A DNA stretch of 64,000 nt from assembly GCA_020439745.1 (NCBI GenBank), contig JAGQSC010000019.1, forward strand, positions 496,001 through 560,000, in the 5' to 3' direction. Under the pieces are notes generated by a model. That model had not been told where the DNA came from. It searched no databases and saw nothing but the letters and a program-made list of their open reading frames with translations. The DNA comes from Acidobacteriota bacterium (GTDB taxonomy: Bacteria > Acidobacteriota > Holophagae > Acanthopleuribacterales > Acanthopleuribacteraceae). Below are positions 1 through 8,453 of this stretch, piece after piece. The first letter of the stretch is position 1. Every line of letters starts with the position of its first letter. The position numbers were made by a program, and so were the translations under genes.

Positions 1-213
1 GTCGTTGCTGAGTTGCCTTAACCGCCCGGCCAGCGATTGGATCCCCTCACCCTGCTCAAACAACTGGATGATGGCGTCGGTTACGCCAGAAGGCGCCGAA
101 ACAACCACTAAGACTCGGTGTGGTTTGGGTCGACCTATGGCCGCCGAGACACGGAGAAACCCACTGGCATTAGCCAGGCTGGACCCTCCGTATTTGTGGA
201 CCTCAAAGCTCAC
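1..213 (-). CDS. Aspartokinase N-terminus (partial; possibly bifunctional with homoserine dehydrogenase)
   Basis: The 71 visible residues open with MSFEVHKYGGSSLANASGF, the phosphate-binding KxGGSS start of aspartate kinases, followed by a VLVVVSAPSGVTD strand typical of the amino-acid-kinase fold. The enzyme phosphorylates aspartate as the first step towards methionine, threonine and lysine. The GTG start overlaps the metB stop as GTGA, so the two are translationally coupled. In Xanthomonas-like genomes the same metX-metB order is followed by an aspartokinase/homoserine dehydrogenase fusion, which would supply the homoserine used by MetX. The gene runs off the left edge, so whether the dehydrogenase half is present cannot be seen. 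Confidence 0.85.
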   Translation of the reverse strand, partial: MSFEVHKYGGSSLANASGFLRVSAAIGRPKPHRVLVVVSAPSGVTDAIIQLFEQGEGIQSLAGRLRQLSND

Positions 214-1385
214 TGGACGCCTCGCAAATAGACGGTATGGGGGGCGTCCAAAGCGGCATTCAGATCTCGAGTCAAATCGAGAGGATCTTCAATGCCCACT
301 GAAAGTCGAATGAGTTGATCGCTGATGCCTGCTAACGCTCTACTTCCAGCATCCATAGCAGCATGGGTCATGGTAGCGGGATGGGCCACTAGGCTTTCCA
401 CCCCGCCTAACGACTCGGCCAATGAAAAACAGTTCAATCGACGGATGAACGCAGCAAGGTCAGCTTGACCACCTTCCAATTCGAAACTCACCATGCCACC
501 AAATCCCGTTTGCTGAGATGCAGCCACTTGATGACCCACGTGATCGTGAAATCCCGGGAAATAGACCTGTCGTACCCGTGGATGGCGGCGCAGGCAGTTC
601 GCCACTTCAATGGCATTTTCGCAGTGTATGCGCATTCTTGCCGACAGCGTGCGCAGTCCGCGTAACGTGAGATAGCTATCAAACGGAGAGCCTGTGATGC
701 CCAGGCAGTTGGCCCACCAAATTAATTGCTCTCCAAGTTCAGTAGATCGGGCCACAACAGCCCCGCCCACAACATCGCTATGCCCATTGATGTACTTGGT
801 GGTGCTGTGCACGACGATGTCGGCCCCCAACCGCAGCGGTTGCTGGAGTTCGGGCGACAAAAACGTGTTATCGACGACCACCAGGGCGTCCACTGCTCGC
901 GCTGCCTGAACGACAGCGGTGATATCGGTGATTCTCAACAATGGGTTGCTGGGGGTTTCTACCCAGAACATGCGGGGCTTCTTGATTCGGCAGGACCCCA
1001 GCACCAACGGATCGGTCAAATCGGCGAACATCACCTGGAAATGGCCCTTCTTTGCCAGATGGGTAAAAAGGCGGTGGGTACCGCCATAACAGTCCATGGA
1101 AACCACCAGCAAGTCTTCGGATTCCAGCAAATGGGTACATAGCGTCACCGCAGCCATGCCAGTGGCTGTTATCACGGCTCGCTGACCGCCTTCCAAGGCG
1201 GCAAGTGTTTCGCCAAGCACATCGCGGGTAGGATTGCCGGAACGGGTGTAGTCGTAGGGCCGTTTGACGTTGAAGTCTTCAAAGGTGTAGTTGCTCGATA
1301 GATAGAGCGGTGGAATCACGGCTCCGTGCTGGGTATCGGTTTCGATCCCATGACGGACCGCTTGGGTAGCCAGACTAACTTTCAT
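210..1385 (-). CDS. metB: Cystathionine gamma-synthase / O-succinylhomoserine (thiol)-lyase
   Basis: This is a 391-residue PLP enzyme of the Cys/Met metabolism family. The PLP lysine lies in STTKYINGHSDVV (about K197), the ring-stacking region in ATGMAAV (75-80) and the cofactor aspartate in VVDNTF (about D172). Colinearity with E. coli MetB runs the whole length, including the YTRSGNPTRD and SLGGVESL motifs. It condenses activated homoserine with cysteine to give cystathionine, or with sulfide to give homocysteine. The start overlaps the end of metX by 11 bases and the stop overlaps the aspartokinase GTG, so it sits inside a tight operon. Acetyl versus succinyl donor preference cannot be decided from sequence alone. 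Confidence 0.93.
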   Translation of the reverse strand: MKVSLATQAVRHGIETDTQHGAVIPPLYLSSNYTFEDFNVKRPYDYTRSGNPTRDVLGETLAALEGGQRAVITATGMAAVTLCTHLLESEDLLVVSMDCYGGTHRLFTHLAKKGHFQVMFADLTDPLVLGSCRIKKPRMFWVETPSNPLLRITDITAVVQAARAVDALVVVDNTFLSPELQQPLRLGADIVVHSTTKYINGHSDVVGGAVVARSTELGEQLIWWANCLGITGSPFDSYLTLRGLRTLSARMRIHCENAIEVANCLRRHPRVRQVYFPGFHDHVGHQVAASQQTGFGGMVSFELEGGQADLAAFIRRLNCFSLAESLGGVESLVAHPATMTHAAMDAGSRALAGISDQLIRLSVGIEDPLDLTRDLNAALDAPHTVYLRGVQ

Positions 1386-2406
1386 GATTCCTCCACGTTC
1401 TCACCCCACGAAAACACCGTTTCACATGAGGTTGCAGCACCTGACGCAGGATGGCATTGATCGTTTCCGGTTCCTTCAAGAACGCGTCGTGTCCGTATCT
1501 CGAAGAGAACTCAAAAACCGTTACGGGACAAGCGGCCTGGTGCGCGAAATGGGTCATCTGATCCGAGGGCACCAATTGATCCTCGCGAACCGATACCAGT
1601 GCGACGGGGACACGAAGAGACTTCGGGTCCACGAAATGGCGATCAATGGCGTTAGAGAGCGCCACAAACGAGTCCCCACTAAATCGCTCTGCAAAACGTT
1701 CACCACAGTGCTGCAGGTAGCTGGCCACTGATGCGAGGTCATCTGAAACGTCGGCACTGTTGAATCGCTGGTTGAATTCTCGCTGTGTGCGGTAGGTGGT
1801 CATGGCCAACGCACGAGCCAACACGACGCCCTTTTGCTCGTAACCCGCATCACGCGCCAGTTTCACGATCGATTGCTGAATCCAGCGAAGCGATAACGCA
1901 CTGGCGGTGGCCCGATTACTGGCCGAAACAGCGATCACCTGATGGACAGCGTGCGGGTACAGGTCCGCAAACGCCAACCCCACCATACCCCCAAACGAGG
2001 CACCAACCCATGCGTTGATCTGTGAAAGTCCCAGTCCGCGCCATACAGCGTGCAACGCTCGGGCCTGGTCGTGACTCGTGAGATAAGGAACTTCCGTGGC
2101 CAGGTCGCTGAGTCCCGATGACTCACCCGCGCCTCCCAAGAAATCGATGCCGAGCAAACGATAGCGTTTGGGATCCAAAGCGCCCTCGGGCCCAGCGACC
2201 TCTGGCCACCACCCACCCCTGTTTTGGGAGCTGGCTGAGCGGTGAGCAGAGATGCCGCCCATCACCACGACCAGAGGTGCGTGAGTTGGGCCTACCAGTT
2301 CGTAGGCAATCTTGACGCGGTGCGCAAATAGACCACAGTCCAGTTTGAGCGAACATTCGAAGAGACCCTTTTGAGGTTCGAATTGAGTTTGGCGCGCCAA
2401 GGTCAT
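1375..2406 (-). CDS. metX: Homoserine O-acyltransferase, MetX type
   Basis: This 343-residue alpha/beta-hydrolase activates homoserine for MetB. The nucleophile elbow is GASFGGM (about S137); the acid lies in VSVRED (about D276) and the base in RYGHD (about H306), completing the triad. The GGISA stretch near residue 50 resembles the short Xanthomonas/Lysobacter MetX proteins, which use succinyl-CoA rather than acetyl-CoA; that donor assignment is an inference. The start has AAGGAG just upstream, 9 bases after the metF stop. Its position between metF and metB fits methionine synthesis. It is slightly shorter than classic MetX (about 370 residues). Confidence 0.88.
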   Translation of the reverse strand: MTLARQTQFEPQKGLFECSLKLDCGLFAHRVKIAYELVGPTHAPLVVVMGGISAHRSASSQNRGGWWPEVAGPEGALDPKRYRLLGIDFLGGAGESSGLSDLATEVPYLTSHDQARALHAVWRGLGLSQINAWVGASFGGMVGLAFADLYPHAVHQVIAVSASNRATASALSLRWIQQSIVKLARDAGYEQKGVVLARALAMTTYRTQREFNQRFNSADVSDDLASVASYLQHCGERFAERFSGDSFVALSNAIDRHFVDPKSLRVPVALVSVREDQLVPSDQMTHFAHQAACPVTVFEFSSRYGHDAFLKEPETINAILRQVLQPHVKRCFRGVRTWRNHES

Positions 2407-2415
2407 GAGTACTCC

Positions 2416-3258
2416 TTATGCAGTTGCGCGAACCGGTTGGGGCCGAACACCCAACGCATGACAGATGGCATAGGTCATGTCGTACCGGTTCAATGTGTAA
2501 AAGTGAAAGGCGTGCACACCCTCTCGCTGCAGCTGGCGAACCTGGTCGATGGCGTAGTTCACTGCCAGTATGCGAAAGGTGTCTGGGTCGTCGTCCAAAC
2601 CTTCAAAATAGGCATCCAGTGAATTAGGGATGGTGGTCCCACAACGCTTGGCGAATCGTCGTAGCTTATCGAGTCGGGTAATGGGAAGAATGCCGGGAAT
2701 GATCTCAGACGAGATCCCGGCGCGCGCGCATCGATCACGAAATCGCAGGAAGGCATCGTTGTCGAAGAAGAATTGCGTGATGGCGCGCGCAGCGCCGGAA
2801 TTCAGTTTCCGCTTGAGATTCTCAATATCAAAAGCGGCATTAGGTGCTTCGGGGTGAGTTTCAGGATAGGCGGCAACGGCAATCTCAAAATCGGCTACGC
2901 TACGCGCCAATTTCACCAGATCTTCGGCATAGCGAAGATCTGGGTGCAGCGTCAGGTCGTGAAGATCTCCACGGACGGCCACCAATTGACGGATCCCGCG
3001 GGCCCAGTATCGGCGCAAGGCCGCGCGAATACTTTCAGGCGTCTCGCCTGCACAGGTCAGATGGGGCGCGGCGGTTAGGCGTGTGAGCTCACGAATCCGC
3101 TCAATCACGCTGTGGGTGCGGGCGCGAGTGAGCGGATCTGCGCCGTAGGTTACCGACACAAACCGAGGCCTCAATTGTTCGAGCGTAAAGACAGAGCGCC
3201 AGAGTGTGGCTTCCATGTGTGCATTTTTGGGTGGAAAAAACTCAAACGAGACGTGCAT
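2416..3258 (-). CDS. metF: 5,10-methylenetetrahydrofolate reductase
   Basis: This is a flavin-dependent TIM-barrel enzyme that reduces methylene-THF to methyl-THF for the final methylation of homocysteine. The N-terminal VSFEFFPPKN, the VTYGA strand, the APHLTC motif, AITQFFFDND and the C-terminal FHFYTLNR are all MetF hallmarks, and the 280-residue length is normal. I place the start at the ATG at 3258, preceded by TGAGGT, rather than the upstream in-frame ATG at 3300, which lacks a ribosome site. It is the first gene of the metF-metX-metB-aspartokinase operon, and a 24-bp near-palindrome lies 45 bp upstream of the start. Confidence 0.93.
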   Translation of the reverse strand: MHVSFEFFPPKNAHMEATLWRSVFTLEQLRPRFVSVTYGADPLTRARTHSVIERIRELTRLTAAPHLTCAGETPESIRAALRRYWARGIRQLVAVRGDLHDLTLHPDLRYAEDLVKLARSVADFEIAVAAYPETHPEAPNAAFDIENLKRKLNSGAARAITQFFFDNDAFLRFRDRCARAGISSEIIPGILPITRLDKLRRFAKRCGTTIPNSLDAYFEGLDDDPDTFRILAVNYAIDQVRQLQREGVHAFHFYTLNRYDMTYAICHALGVRPQPVRATA

Positions 3259-3302
3259 ATCAACCTCAGGACCCGGATCATACGCATCCCATAAACTCAT
3301 GT

Positions 3303-3326
3303 CAACATAAAAATGTCTTTATATTG
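3303..3326 (-). promoter_or_regulatory. Candidate operator: 24-bp near-palindrome upstream of metF
   Basis: Nine of the twelve base pairs between the two halves match: the outer CAA/TTG and the inner ATAAA/TTTAT arms are perfect, with mismatches only at pairs 4, 10 and 12. It overlaps a TATAAA that could act as the -10 box for metF. The position and symmetry suggest a dimeric repressor site. AT-rich palindromes of this kind are known for ArsR-type methionine regulators (SahR/SamR), but I cannot assign the regulator, and none is encoded nearby. No SAM riboswitch fold was recognised. Confidence 0.5.
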
Positions 3327-3537
3327 TTATTTTGCTGGCGGGCACGGCGAACTTCGCCAGACGGCCATTTCGTTGGTCTCATGATCAAGACCTGTACCCA
3401 TTAAGTTAGCTGCCAACTAGGGAGCCATGAGCACTGCACAAGAAGAACGTTTCCCGTTTGTCAGATCAAGGTAAGGCCTCGATTTAATTCGCTAGTTTTA
3501 AAGAGCTTCCTGGCAAATAACCCTAAAACAGGCCCAT

Positions 3538-3566
3538 TTGTGAGCCTTTCAAATCGGTTCTACATT
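3538..3566 (+). promoter_or_regulatory. Sigma-70-like promoter for the PHP-GT4-PAP2 genes
   Basis: TTGTGA (3538-3543) and TACATT (3561-3566) are separated by exactly 17 bases. The predicted transcript starts near 3573, upstream of the ATG at 3587 but on top of the ATG at 3572, which supports the later start codon. Confidence 0.45.
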
Positions 3567-3586
3567 GATCCATGACTGGGGGTTCT

Positions 3587-5719
3587 ATGTCACGACAACG
3601 CACGTTTTCAGATCTCTATGGCCTGTATATGAAATCCATCGAGCCATTGCATCTGGACGATACCCTGCGCGTGGATCTTCACTGCCACGACCACAACAGT
3701 AACGTCACAGAAGAGCTGTGGGGTCGATTGTTGCGATTACCGGAGACCTGGCTACCATCCGAAGATCTGGTAGCCGAACTCAAACGCAACGGCAGCGATG
3801 TCATCACCATCACCAATCACAATAACGCGCGGTCCTGCTGGAATTTGATGGATCGCGGCGTGGACGTATTGCCAGGGTGTGAGTTCACTTGTACGCTGCC
3901 GGATGTAGACGTAAAGATACACGTGCTGACCTATGGTTTCACCCCGGATCAAGAGCAAAAGCTGCATATCCTCAGGCGCGATCTGTACCGTTTCGCGCAA
4001 TACGCCAACGAACACCAGATTCCTTTGGTGCTTGCCCACCCCACCTATTTCTATAACCCGCGGAAGATTGCACCCAGTCGTATTCTGGCCCGGTTTGCCA
4101 TGGTGTTTACGCGCTTCGAAGTGCTCAACGGGCAAAGAGGCCTCCGACACAACTTGCTGACGTGGCGGTGGTTGCGGTCCATTGACGAAACACAGATGGA
4201 ACACTGGCAAAAGGAAACAGGACTGGACCCCTTTGACTTCAACGCGGAGCCCTATTACAAATGCGCCATTGGCGGGTCTGACGATCATATGGGCCTGTTC
4301 GCAGGTTCATGCGGCACATGGTGTACCGTTCCCGATCTGGCCCACCGTCGCCAGGATACCCCCCTGTCCCAACTCGCCCTTGAAGCGATTCGTGAAGGAA
4401 GAACGTCACCTTTCGGTTATATCGACGGAGAGACCAAGCTCAGCGCAGCCCTACTTTCCTACTTCTGCCAACTGGCCACAAACATGAAGGACCCGGGCCT
4501 GGTTCGGCTGTTCATGCATCAAGGATCGCTGAAGGACAAACTCACTTGCCTGGCCATCGGCAACGGACTGATGGAATTGCAGCGCCACAAAACATCCATG
4601 CGATTCGTGAAGACCTTGCAGGATGCATTGCACGGGAAGCCGCCCGGACCCGTAGTGCGGTGGATGGCAGGAACGGAATATGGACCCGTAGTGGATCGAC
4701 TGAAGCGCGTGGCCCTATCGCGCAAGGAAAGTATGGAAGCCTATTTGTCTGAACTAAGGGGTCTGATCCCCGACCTGTATCGCCTGTTTCAGGCGATTGT
4801 TGTATCAAAAGCGAGTCAGAACAAAGACACCAACCAGGGCTCAGGTCAACCGTTCGAAAAAATGGAGATGCCTAGCCATCTAAGAGCCTTGTTCACCGGC
4901 GAACCTCACATCGCCAGTCCTGATGTGGTTCCGTTGAACCTAAGTAAGAGATTGGATCAGTCATCTTTTCCCATGCTGGCATCCCTGCTTGTAGCGAGCG
5001 CCAACTGCCTTTCGGCTCACACCATGTCCAAAGATGCGGATCTACACCGTAAACTGGAACAGACGTTCCTCTCGCCAGGCATAAAACCGCGAACGCTATG
5101 GTTGACAAGTGACGACGATGACGCATTTCACCAACAACTTGTGGCCAAGTCTCCCCAGATTGACATCGGCATGATTGCGGTGGAGGAACGGGCGTTCGCA
5201 CAACATCACTTCGCCCCGATCACCAGCGTCACCTTGGCGGGTTATCAGTTCCAGGTACCCGATTTGATGTCCATTCACGCGGCTTTGTCCAACGGCGATT
5301 ATGATCAGGTTGTGTGTAGTGGATCACCACTAGTGGGTCTCGCGGGTCTTTACTTGCGATTCACGTTTCGGATTGCCGTGCATTGTGTGAGTCATGATGG
5401 TTTTCAAACATACAGCGACGCTGCCAAGACTCAAGCTGCAACCGATCGCGTACGGCGTTTTGCAAGGGCCTATTACCGAGGCTTTGACCGTTTGCTCGTT
5501 ACCTCTGATGCGCAACATCAGGCGTTGAGCGGCCCCAGCTTTTTGCTGCACCCAACTCAATTGGCGTGCGCCCCGGATTGGCATTCCATGGAGGCTTCGC
5601 AACGTGCGGACGCTGCCATCAGTTGGCTCAGGCGACATCATCGAGCATCGCAACTAAACGGCGCCTACCCGTTTGATCTTTGGGAGGAGATCACCAGTCT
5701 GGTCAACGTCCAGGAATAG
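3587..5719 (+). CDS. PHP-domain metal hydrolase with a C-terminal glycosyltransferase-like lobe
   Basis: In this 710-residue protein the first 270 residues carry the PHP metal-site pattern: DLHCHDHN (30-37), ITNHNN (75-80), GCEFT (97-101), LAHP and GGSDDH. The last 200 residues resemble the acceptor lobe of GT-B (GT4) enzymes, including a DYDQVVCSGSPLVGLAGLYLR-like strand and helix and a DRLLVTSDA strand. No donor-binding lobe with an E-x7-E motif follows. GGGGG precedes the ATG at 3587. The gene heads a PHP/GT4/PAP2 set, pointing to a lipid-linked or envelope glycan product. The PHP domain is presumably a phosphatase or phosphodiesterase; the substrate is unknown. Confidence 0.7.
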   Translation: MSRQRTFSDLYGLYMKSIEPLHLDDTLRVDLHCHDHNSNVTEELWGRLLRLPETWLPSEDLVAELKRNGSDVITITNHNNARSCWNLMDRGVDVLPGCEFTCTLPDVDVKIHVLTYGFTPDQEQKLHILRRDLYRFAQYANEHQIPLVLAHPTYFYNPRKIAPSRILARFAMVFTRFEVLNGQRGLRHNLLTWRWLRSIDETQMEHWQKETGLDPFDFNAEPYYKCAIGGSDDHMGLFAGSCGTWCTVPDLAHRRQDTPLSQLALEAIREGRTSPFGYIDGETKLSAALLSYFCQLATNMKDPGLVRLFMHQGSLKDKLTCLAIGNGLMELQRHKTSMRFVKTLQDALHGKPPGPVVRWMAGTEYGPVVDRLKRVALSRKESMEAYLSELRGLIPDLYRLFQAIVVSKASQNKDTNQGSGQPFEKMEMPSHLRALFTGEPHIASPDVVPLNLSKRLDQSSFPMLASLLVASANCLSAHTMSKDADLHRKLEQTFLSPGIKPRTLWLTSDDDDAFHQQLVAKSPQIDIGMIAVEERAFAQHHFAPITSVTLAGYQFQVPDLMSIHAALSNGDYDQVVCSGSPLVGLAGLYLRFTFRIAVHCVSHDGFQTYSDAAKTQAATDRVRRFARAYYRGFDRLLVTSDAQHQALSGPSFLLHPTQLACAPDWHSMEASQRADAAISWLRRHHRASQLNGAYPFDLWEEITSLVNVQE

Positions 5720-5798
5720 GCGACTCCTTACACAACCAAAGCAAAAGGCTCGCGATCCGCTCATCACGTGCTAACGCGCAGTCGTTATCTTGCTTAGC

Positions 5799-6944
5799 AT
5801 GAAGAAATTGCGACTTGCTGTTGTCACAGAGACATTTCCTCCTGAAATCAATGGTGTTTCCCTCACGATTGGTCAACTGGTCTCACGGCTCAGCGCACGA
5901 GGCCACGACGTACAGGTTATTTGCCCTCATCAAGATGGTTTTCAACAACAAGACGATGTCAGCGACGGTTTGTTCCTGACCAAGGGATACCCGATCCCCT
6001 TCTATCCGGGCCTGAAATTCGGCGCACCTGAAATTGGACGCCTCAAACGCTTCTGGCAGGAGCAACGACCTGACGTGGTTCAAATAGTCACTGAAGGACC
6101 GTTGGGTTGGGCAGCTATTCGCGCTGCGCGCGCGCTCGAGATCCCCATGGTGAGTGACTACCACACGCATTTTGATGCATATAGCGCACACTACGGATTC
6201 TCAATTGTGAAGCCCATCCTTTTTCGTTACCTGAAGTGGTTTCATAATCAGACGGAAACCACATTGGTTCCTACGACGCAATTACTCAATACGCTGCAGC
6301 AACAAGGCTACGACCATTTGCATGTGGTTGGTAGAGGCATTGATACCCAGAAATTTGGTCCCCAACACCGGAGCGCATCGCTACGAAGTCAGTGGGACGC
6401 GTCCGAGCTGGTGCTGCTTTATGTGGGTCGCATAGCACCTGAGAAAAATATCGACCTTGCGGTATCGGCTTATCACCACATTAAAGAAGCCATTCCCGGG
6501 ACCAAGTTTGTATTGGTGGGTGATGGACCCGCCCGTGCAAGACTGCAACAGCAGTTTCCCTCGCTTATCTTCACCGGGTCACTCACAGGTCCTCAACTGT
6601 CACAACACTACGCTTCGGCAGATATGTTTCTCTTTCCCAGCATGACCGATACATTCGGAAATGTGGTCCTGGAAGCCATGTCCAGCGGCCTACCGGTGGT
6701 CGCCTATGACGGTGCGGCGGCAAGGGAACTTGTTCAGCCCGGGATCAACGGATTTCTGGCACCATTTGGCGATGACAAGGCCTACCTCGCACAGGCCGTT
6801 CTCGCAGCCAAGCAGCTTTTTCAACTTCCAGCCATGGGCGCTTCGGCTCGGCTTGCCGCCGAAAAATGTGAATGGGAATCGGTGGTCAACGATTTGGAAC
6901 AGATTCTATGTGACGTAGCCATTGGGAAGGAATGCCATGCCTAG
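5799..6944 (+). CDS. Glycosyltransferase family 4
   Basis: This 381-residue GT-B enzyme starts with the TETFPPEINGVSLTIGQL acceptor-lobe signature seen in MgtA-like mannosyl/glucosyl-diacylglycerol transferases. The C-terminal donor lobe has LLYVGRIAPEKN, VLVGDGP and DTFGNVVLEAMSSGLPVVA, the last containing the retaining E-x7-E motif. I take the ATG at 5799; an in-frame TTG lies 9 bases upstream. The start of the PAP2 gene overlaps its end by 8 bases, so the two are probably coupled. A role in glycolipid synthesis is inferred from the family and the phosphatase partner; the sugar and lipid are not predictable. Confidence 0.85.
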   Translation: MKKLRLAVVTETFPPEINGVSLTIGQLVSRLSARGHDVQVICPHQDGFQQQDDVSDGLFLTKGYPIPFYPGLKFGAPEIGRLKRFWQEQRPDVVQIVTEGPLGWAAIRAARALEIPMVSDYHTHFDAYSAHYGFSIVKPILFRYLKWFHNQTETTLVPTTQLLNTLQQQGYDHLHVVGRGIDTQKFGPQHRSASLRSQWDASELVLLYVGRIAPEKNIDLAVSAYHHIKEAIPGTKFVLVGDGPARARLQQQFPSLIFTGSLTGPQLSQHYASADMFLFPSMTDTFGNVVLEAMSSGLPVVAYDGAAARELVQPGINGFLAPFGDDKAYLAQAVLAAKQLFQLPAMGASARLAAEKCEWESVVNDLEQILCDVAIGKECHA

Positions 6945-7473
6945 TATGCTTCGATCTGCCGTTTTTCGCCTGGAACAAATGGAGACGCCGGTTTGTGTGG
7001 TTATGAACCGCATCAAGCGACGTCTGTGGTTACAACGATTCTTCTCAATGATCAGTCGCATAGGTAACGGCGGGATATGGGTGGTGGTCGCCATGTTTCT
7101 ACCCGTTGTGTTGGGCCATGCGGCTTGGGGCGTGATTGGCCAAATGGCTGTCGCTGCGGTGATTGGCATTGTCGCCTATCGCGCCATCAAGCAGCGCACA
7201 TCGCGACTACGACCCTTCATGATCCACCGCGATGTGGACCAATTGATTCCTCCCTTGGACCATTACAGCTTTCCATCCGGCCACACCCTCCACGCCGTGT
7301 CGTTTACATTGATCTTGGTGCAAGCCTACCCGCTTCTGGCATGGCTACTGGTGCCCTTCTCCATCCTCACAGCCCTATCGCGTATGACACTAGGCCTTCA
7401 TTTCCCTTCCGATGTACTTTCAGGCGCATTACTGGGCGGGTTGATTGGTCAGTCAATACTTCTCATCGTCTGA
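6937..7473 (+). CDS. PAP2-family membrane phosphatase
   Basis: This 178-residue integral membrane protein has all three PAP2 motifs: K-x6-RP (K85 to RP93), PSGH (113-116) and SR-x5-H-x3-D (148-159). Several hydrophobic helices surround them, as in undecaprenyl-pyrophosphate or phosphatidate phosphatases. GGAAGG lies before the ATG at 6937, inside the end of the GT4 gene. With that glycosyltransferase and the PHP protein it probably dephosphorylates a lipid phosphate in the same pathway. Sequence motifs cannot separate PgpB-, BacA- and LpxE-type substrates. Confidence 0.85.
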   Translation: MPSMLRSAVFRLEQMETPVCVVMNRIKRRLWLQRFFSMISRIGNGGIWVVVAMFLPVVLGHAAWGVIGQMAVAAVIGIVAYRAIKQRTSRLRPFMIHRDVDQLIPPLDHYSFPSGHTLHAVSFTLILVQAYPLLAWLLVPFSILTALSRMTLGLHFPSDVLSGALLGGLIGQSILLIV

Positions 7474-7900
7474 TTTTGTCCCTGCATACCATCGTCGCCT
7501 GCGACACGAGGCTTGCGGATGGCGAAGCCTGTTGATTGATTGAGTCACGCAGTCATATTGAGACCAGTCAAATGGGAGGCTGTATCCCTTCATATCGAAT
7601 GCGCAAAGATCTCACGCGAAGGCGCGAAGCCCGCGAAGAACGAAAACATGACGCGAGGACCCTGAGCGTACGCGAGCGCCTGGTCGCCGACGGGACCTTC
7701 AAAAGTGGCTTAATCGGTTTAAGGTTCCTTGACTATTGGCCCCACAACAAATCACTTACTTCGCGCGAGTCCTTTCGTGACTTCGTGTATGGCTTCGATT
7801 CTTCGCGAGCTTCGCGCCTTCGCGTCAGACCCTTTTTCATGTCTTCGTGGCTTCGTGTGAGATATTCACGCGACGACGCATACGTGTTGCCTGGCAACCT
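7474..7900. other. 427-base noncoding gap between PAP2 and the DUF-type membrane protein
   Basis: It holds a weak hairpin at 7509-7530 (AGGCTT/AAGCCT arms) just after the PAP2 stop and the CTTCGCG repeat element listed separately. An open frame of 122 codons crosses it on the plus strand, but its Arg/Glu-rich product is simply a translation of the repeat, so I do not call it a gene. No tRNA or convincing promoter was seen. Confidence 0.6.
7609..7862. repeat. CTTCGCG/CTTCGTG-type inverted repeat element, about 250 bp
   Basis: The left arm 7614-7640 and the right arm 7799-7825 are inverted copies, 26 of 27 bases identical, built from repeated CGCGAAG units. A second outer partial copy (7842-7862, CTTCGTGGCTTCGTGTGAGAT) matches the left edge again. 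The interior (7650-7790) is unique-looking sequence. Elements built from CTTCGTG/CTTCGCG units are common intergenic repeats in environmental bacteria and often produce spurious ORFs. It could be a MITE-like or REP-like element; no transposase is present. Confidence 0.7.
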
Positions 7901-8359
7901 CTAGAACAGACCAGGGACAATCCCGATGACCAAACCAATCGTGGCGCCGTAAACCGCATAGGCCAACATGAACGACATGATTTCGGCTGGCTGAAATCCG
8001 CCCTCTCTCTTAATCGGGGCATCTTCTTCAACCAAAACCGTCATCATCATCATGGCCAAAATTCCGTGGGTGACACCAATCAAGGCACAGGTAATCACAA
8101 TCAGCACAGCCGATGGCTCACTCGGCGTGGGCACAATTAAGAACAGAGCGGTATACAGATAGGCAAAGATCACACCCATCAGAAAGTGCAGCGCCTTCAT
8201 GCTGATCTGTGATTCGTCCTTACTGTGAAACACACTGCCTAACCGAGAAATGAAATGTAGTTCGGGCAGGTGCATCCAGCGTTCTTCGCGTAGGACAAGA
8301 CTCATGGTGACCACACCTAGCAGCCCTGCCAAAAAGGGGTAAATCGTCCAAAGTGACAT
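7901..8359 (-). CDS. Small integral membrane protein, unknown function
   Basis: The 152-residue product has about four hydrophobic helices: residues 5-23, 58-77, 83-107 and 125-150. Between helices 1 and 2 lies a soluble loop with several His, Glu and Asp residues. A near-perfect GGAGGT sits 5 bases before the ATG, so translation is likely. It follows the caspase-like gene on the same strand after 94 bases. I do not recognise the family and propose no function. Confidence 0.6.
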   Translation of the reverse strand: MSLWTIYPFLAGLLGVVTMSLVLREERWMHLPELHFISRLGSVFHSKDESQISMKALHFLMGVIFAYLYTALFLIVPTPSEPSAVLIVITCALIGVTHGILAMMMMTVLVEEDAPIKREGGFQPAEIMSFMLAYAVYGATIGLVIGIVPGLF

Positions 8360-8453
8360 AAGCCACCTCCAAAGTTGGCAAATAGCGGATCCAACTGAAA
8401 TATATGATCAGATGACCGAAAAGTCATTTATTTCTTTGTTGCAGGTTTCATCA

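Noticed and set aside
7536-7904. 122-codon open frame on the plus strand
   Set aside because: Its product is Arg/Glu/Lys-rich because it translates the CTTCGCG repeat; there is no ribosome site and no recognisable domain.
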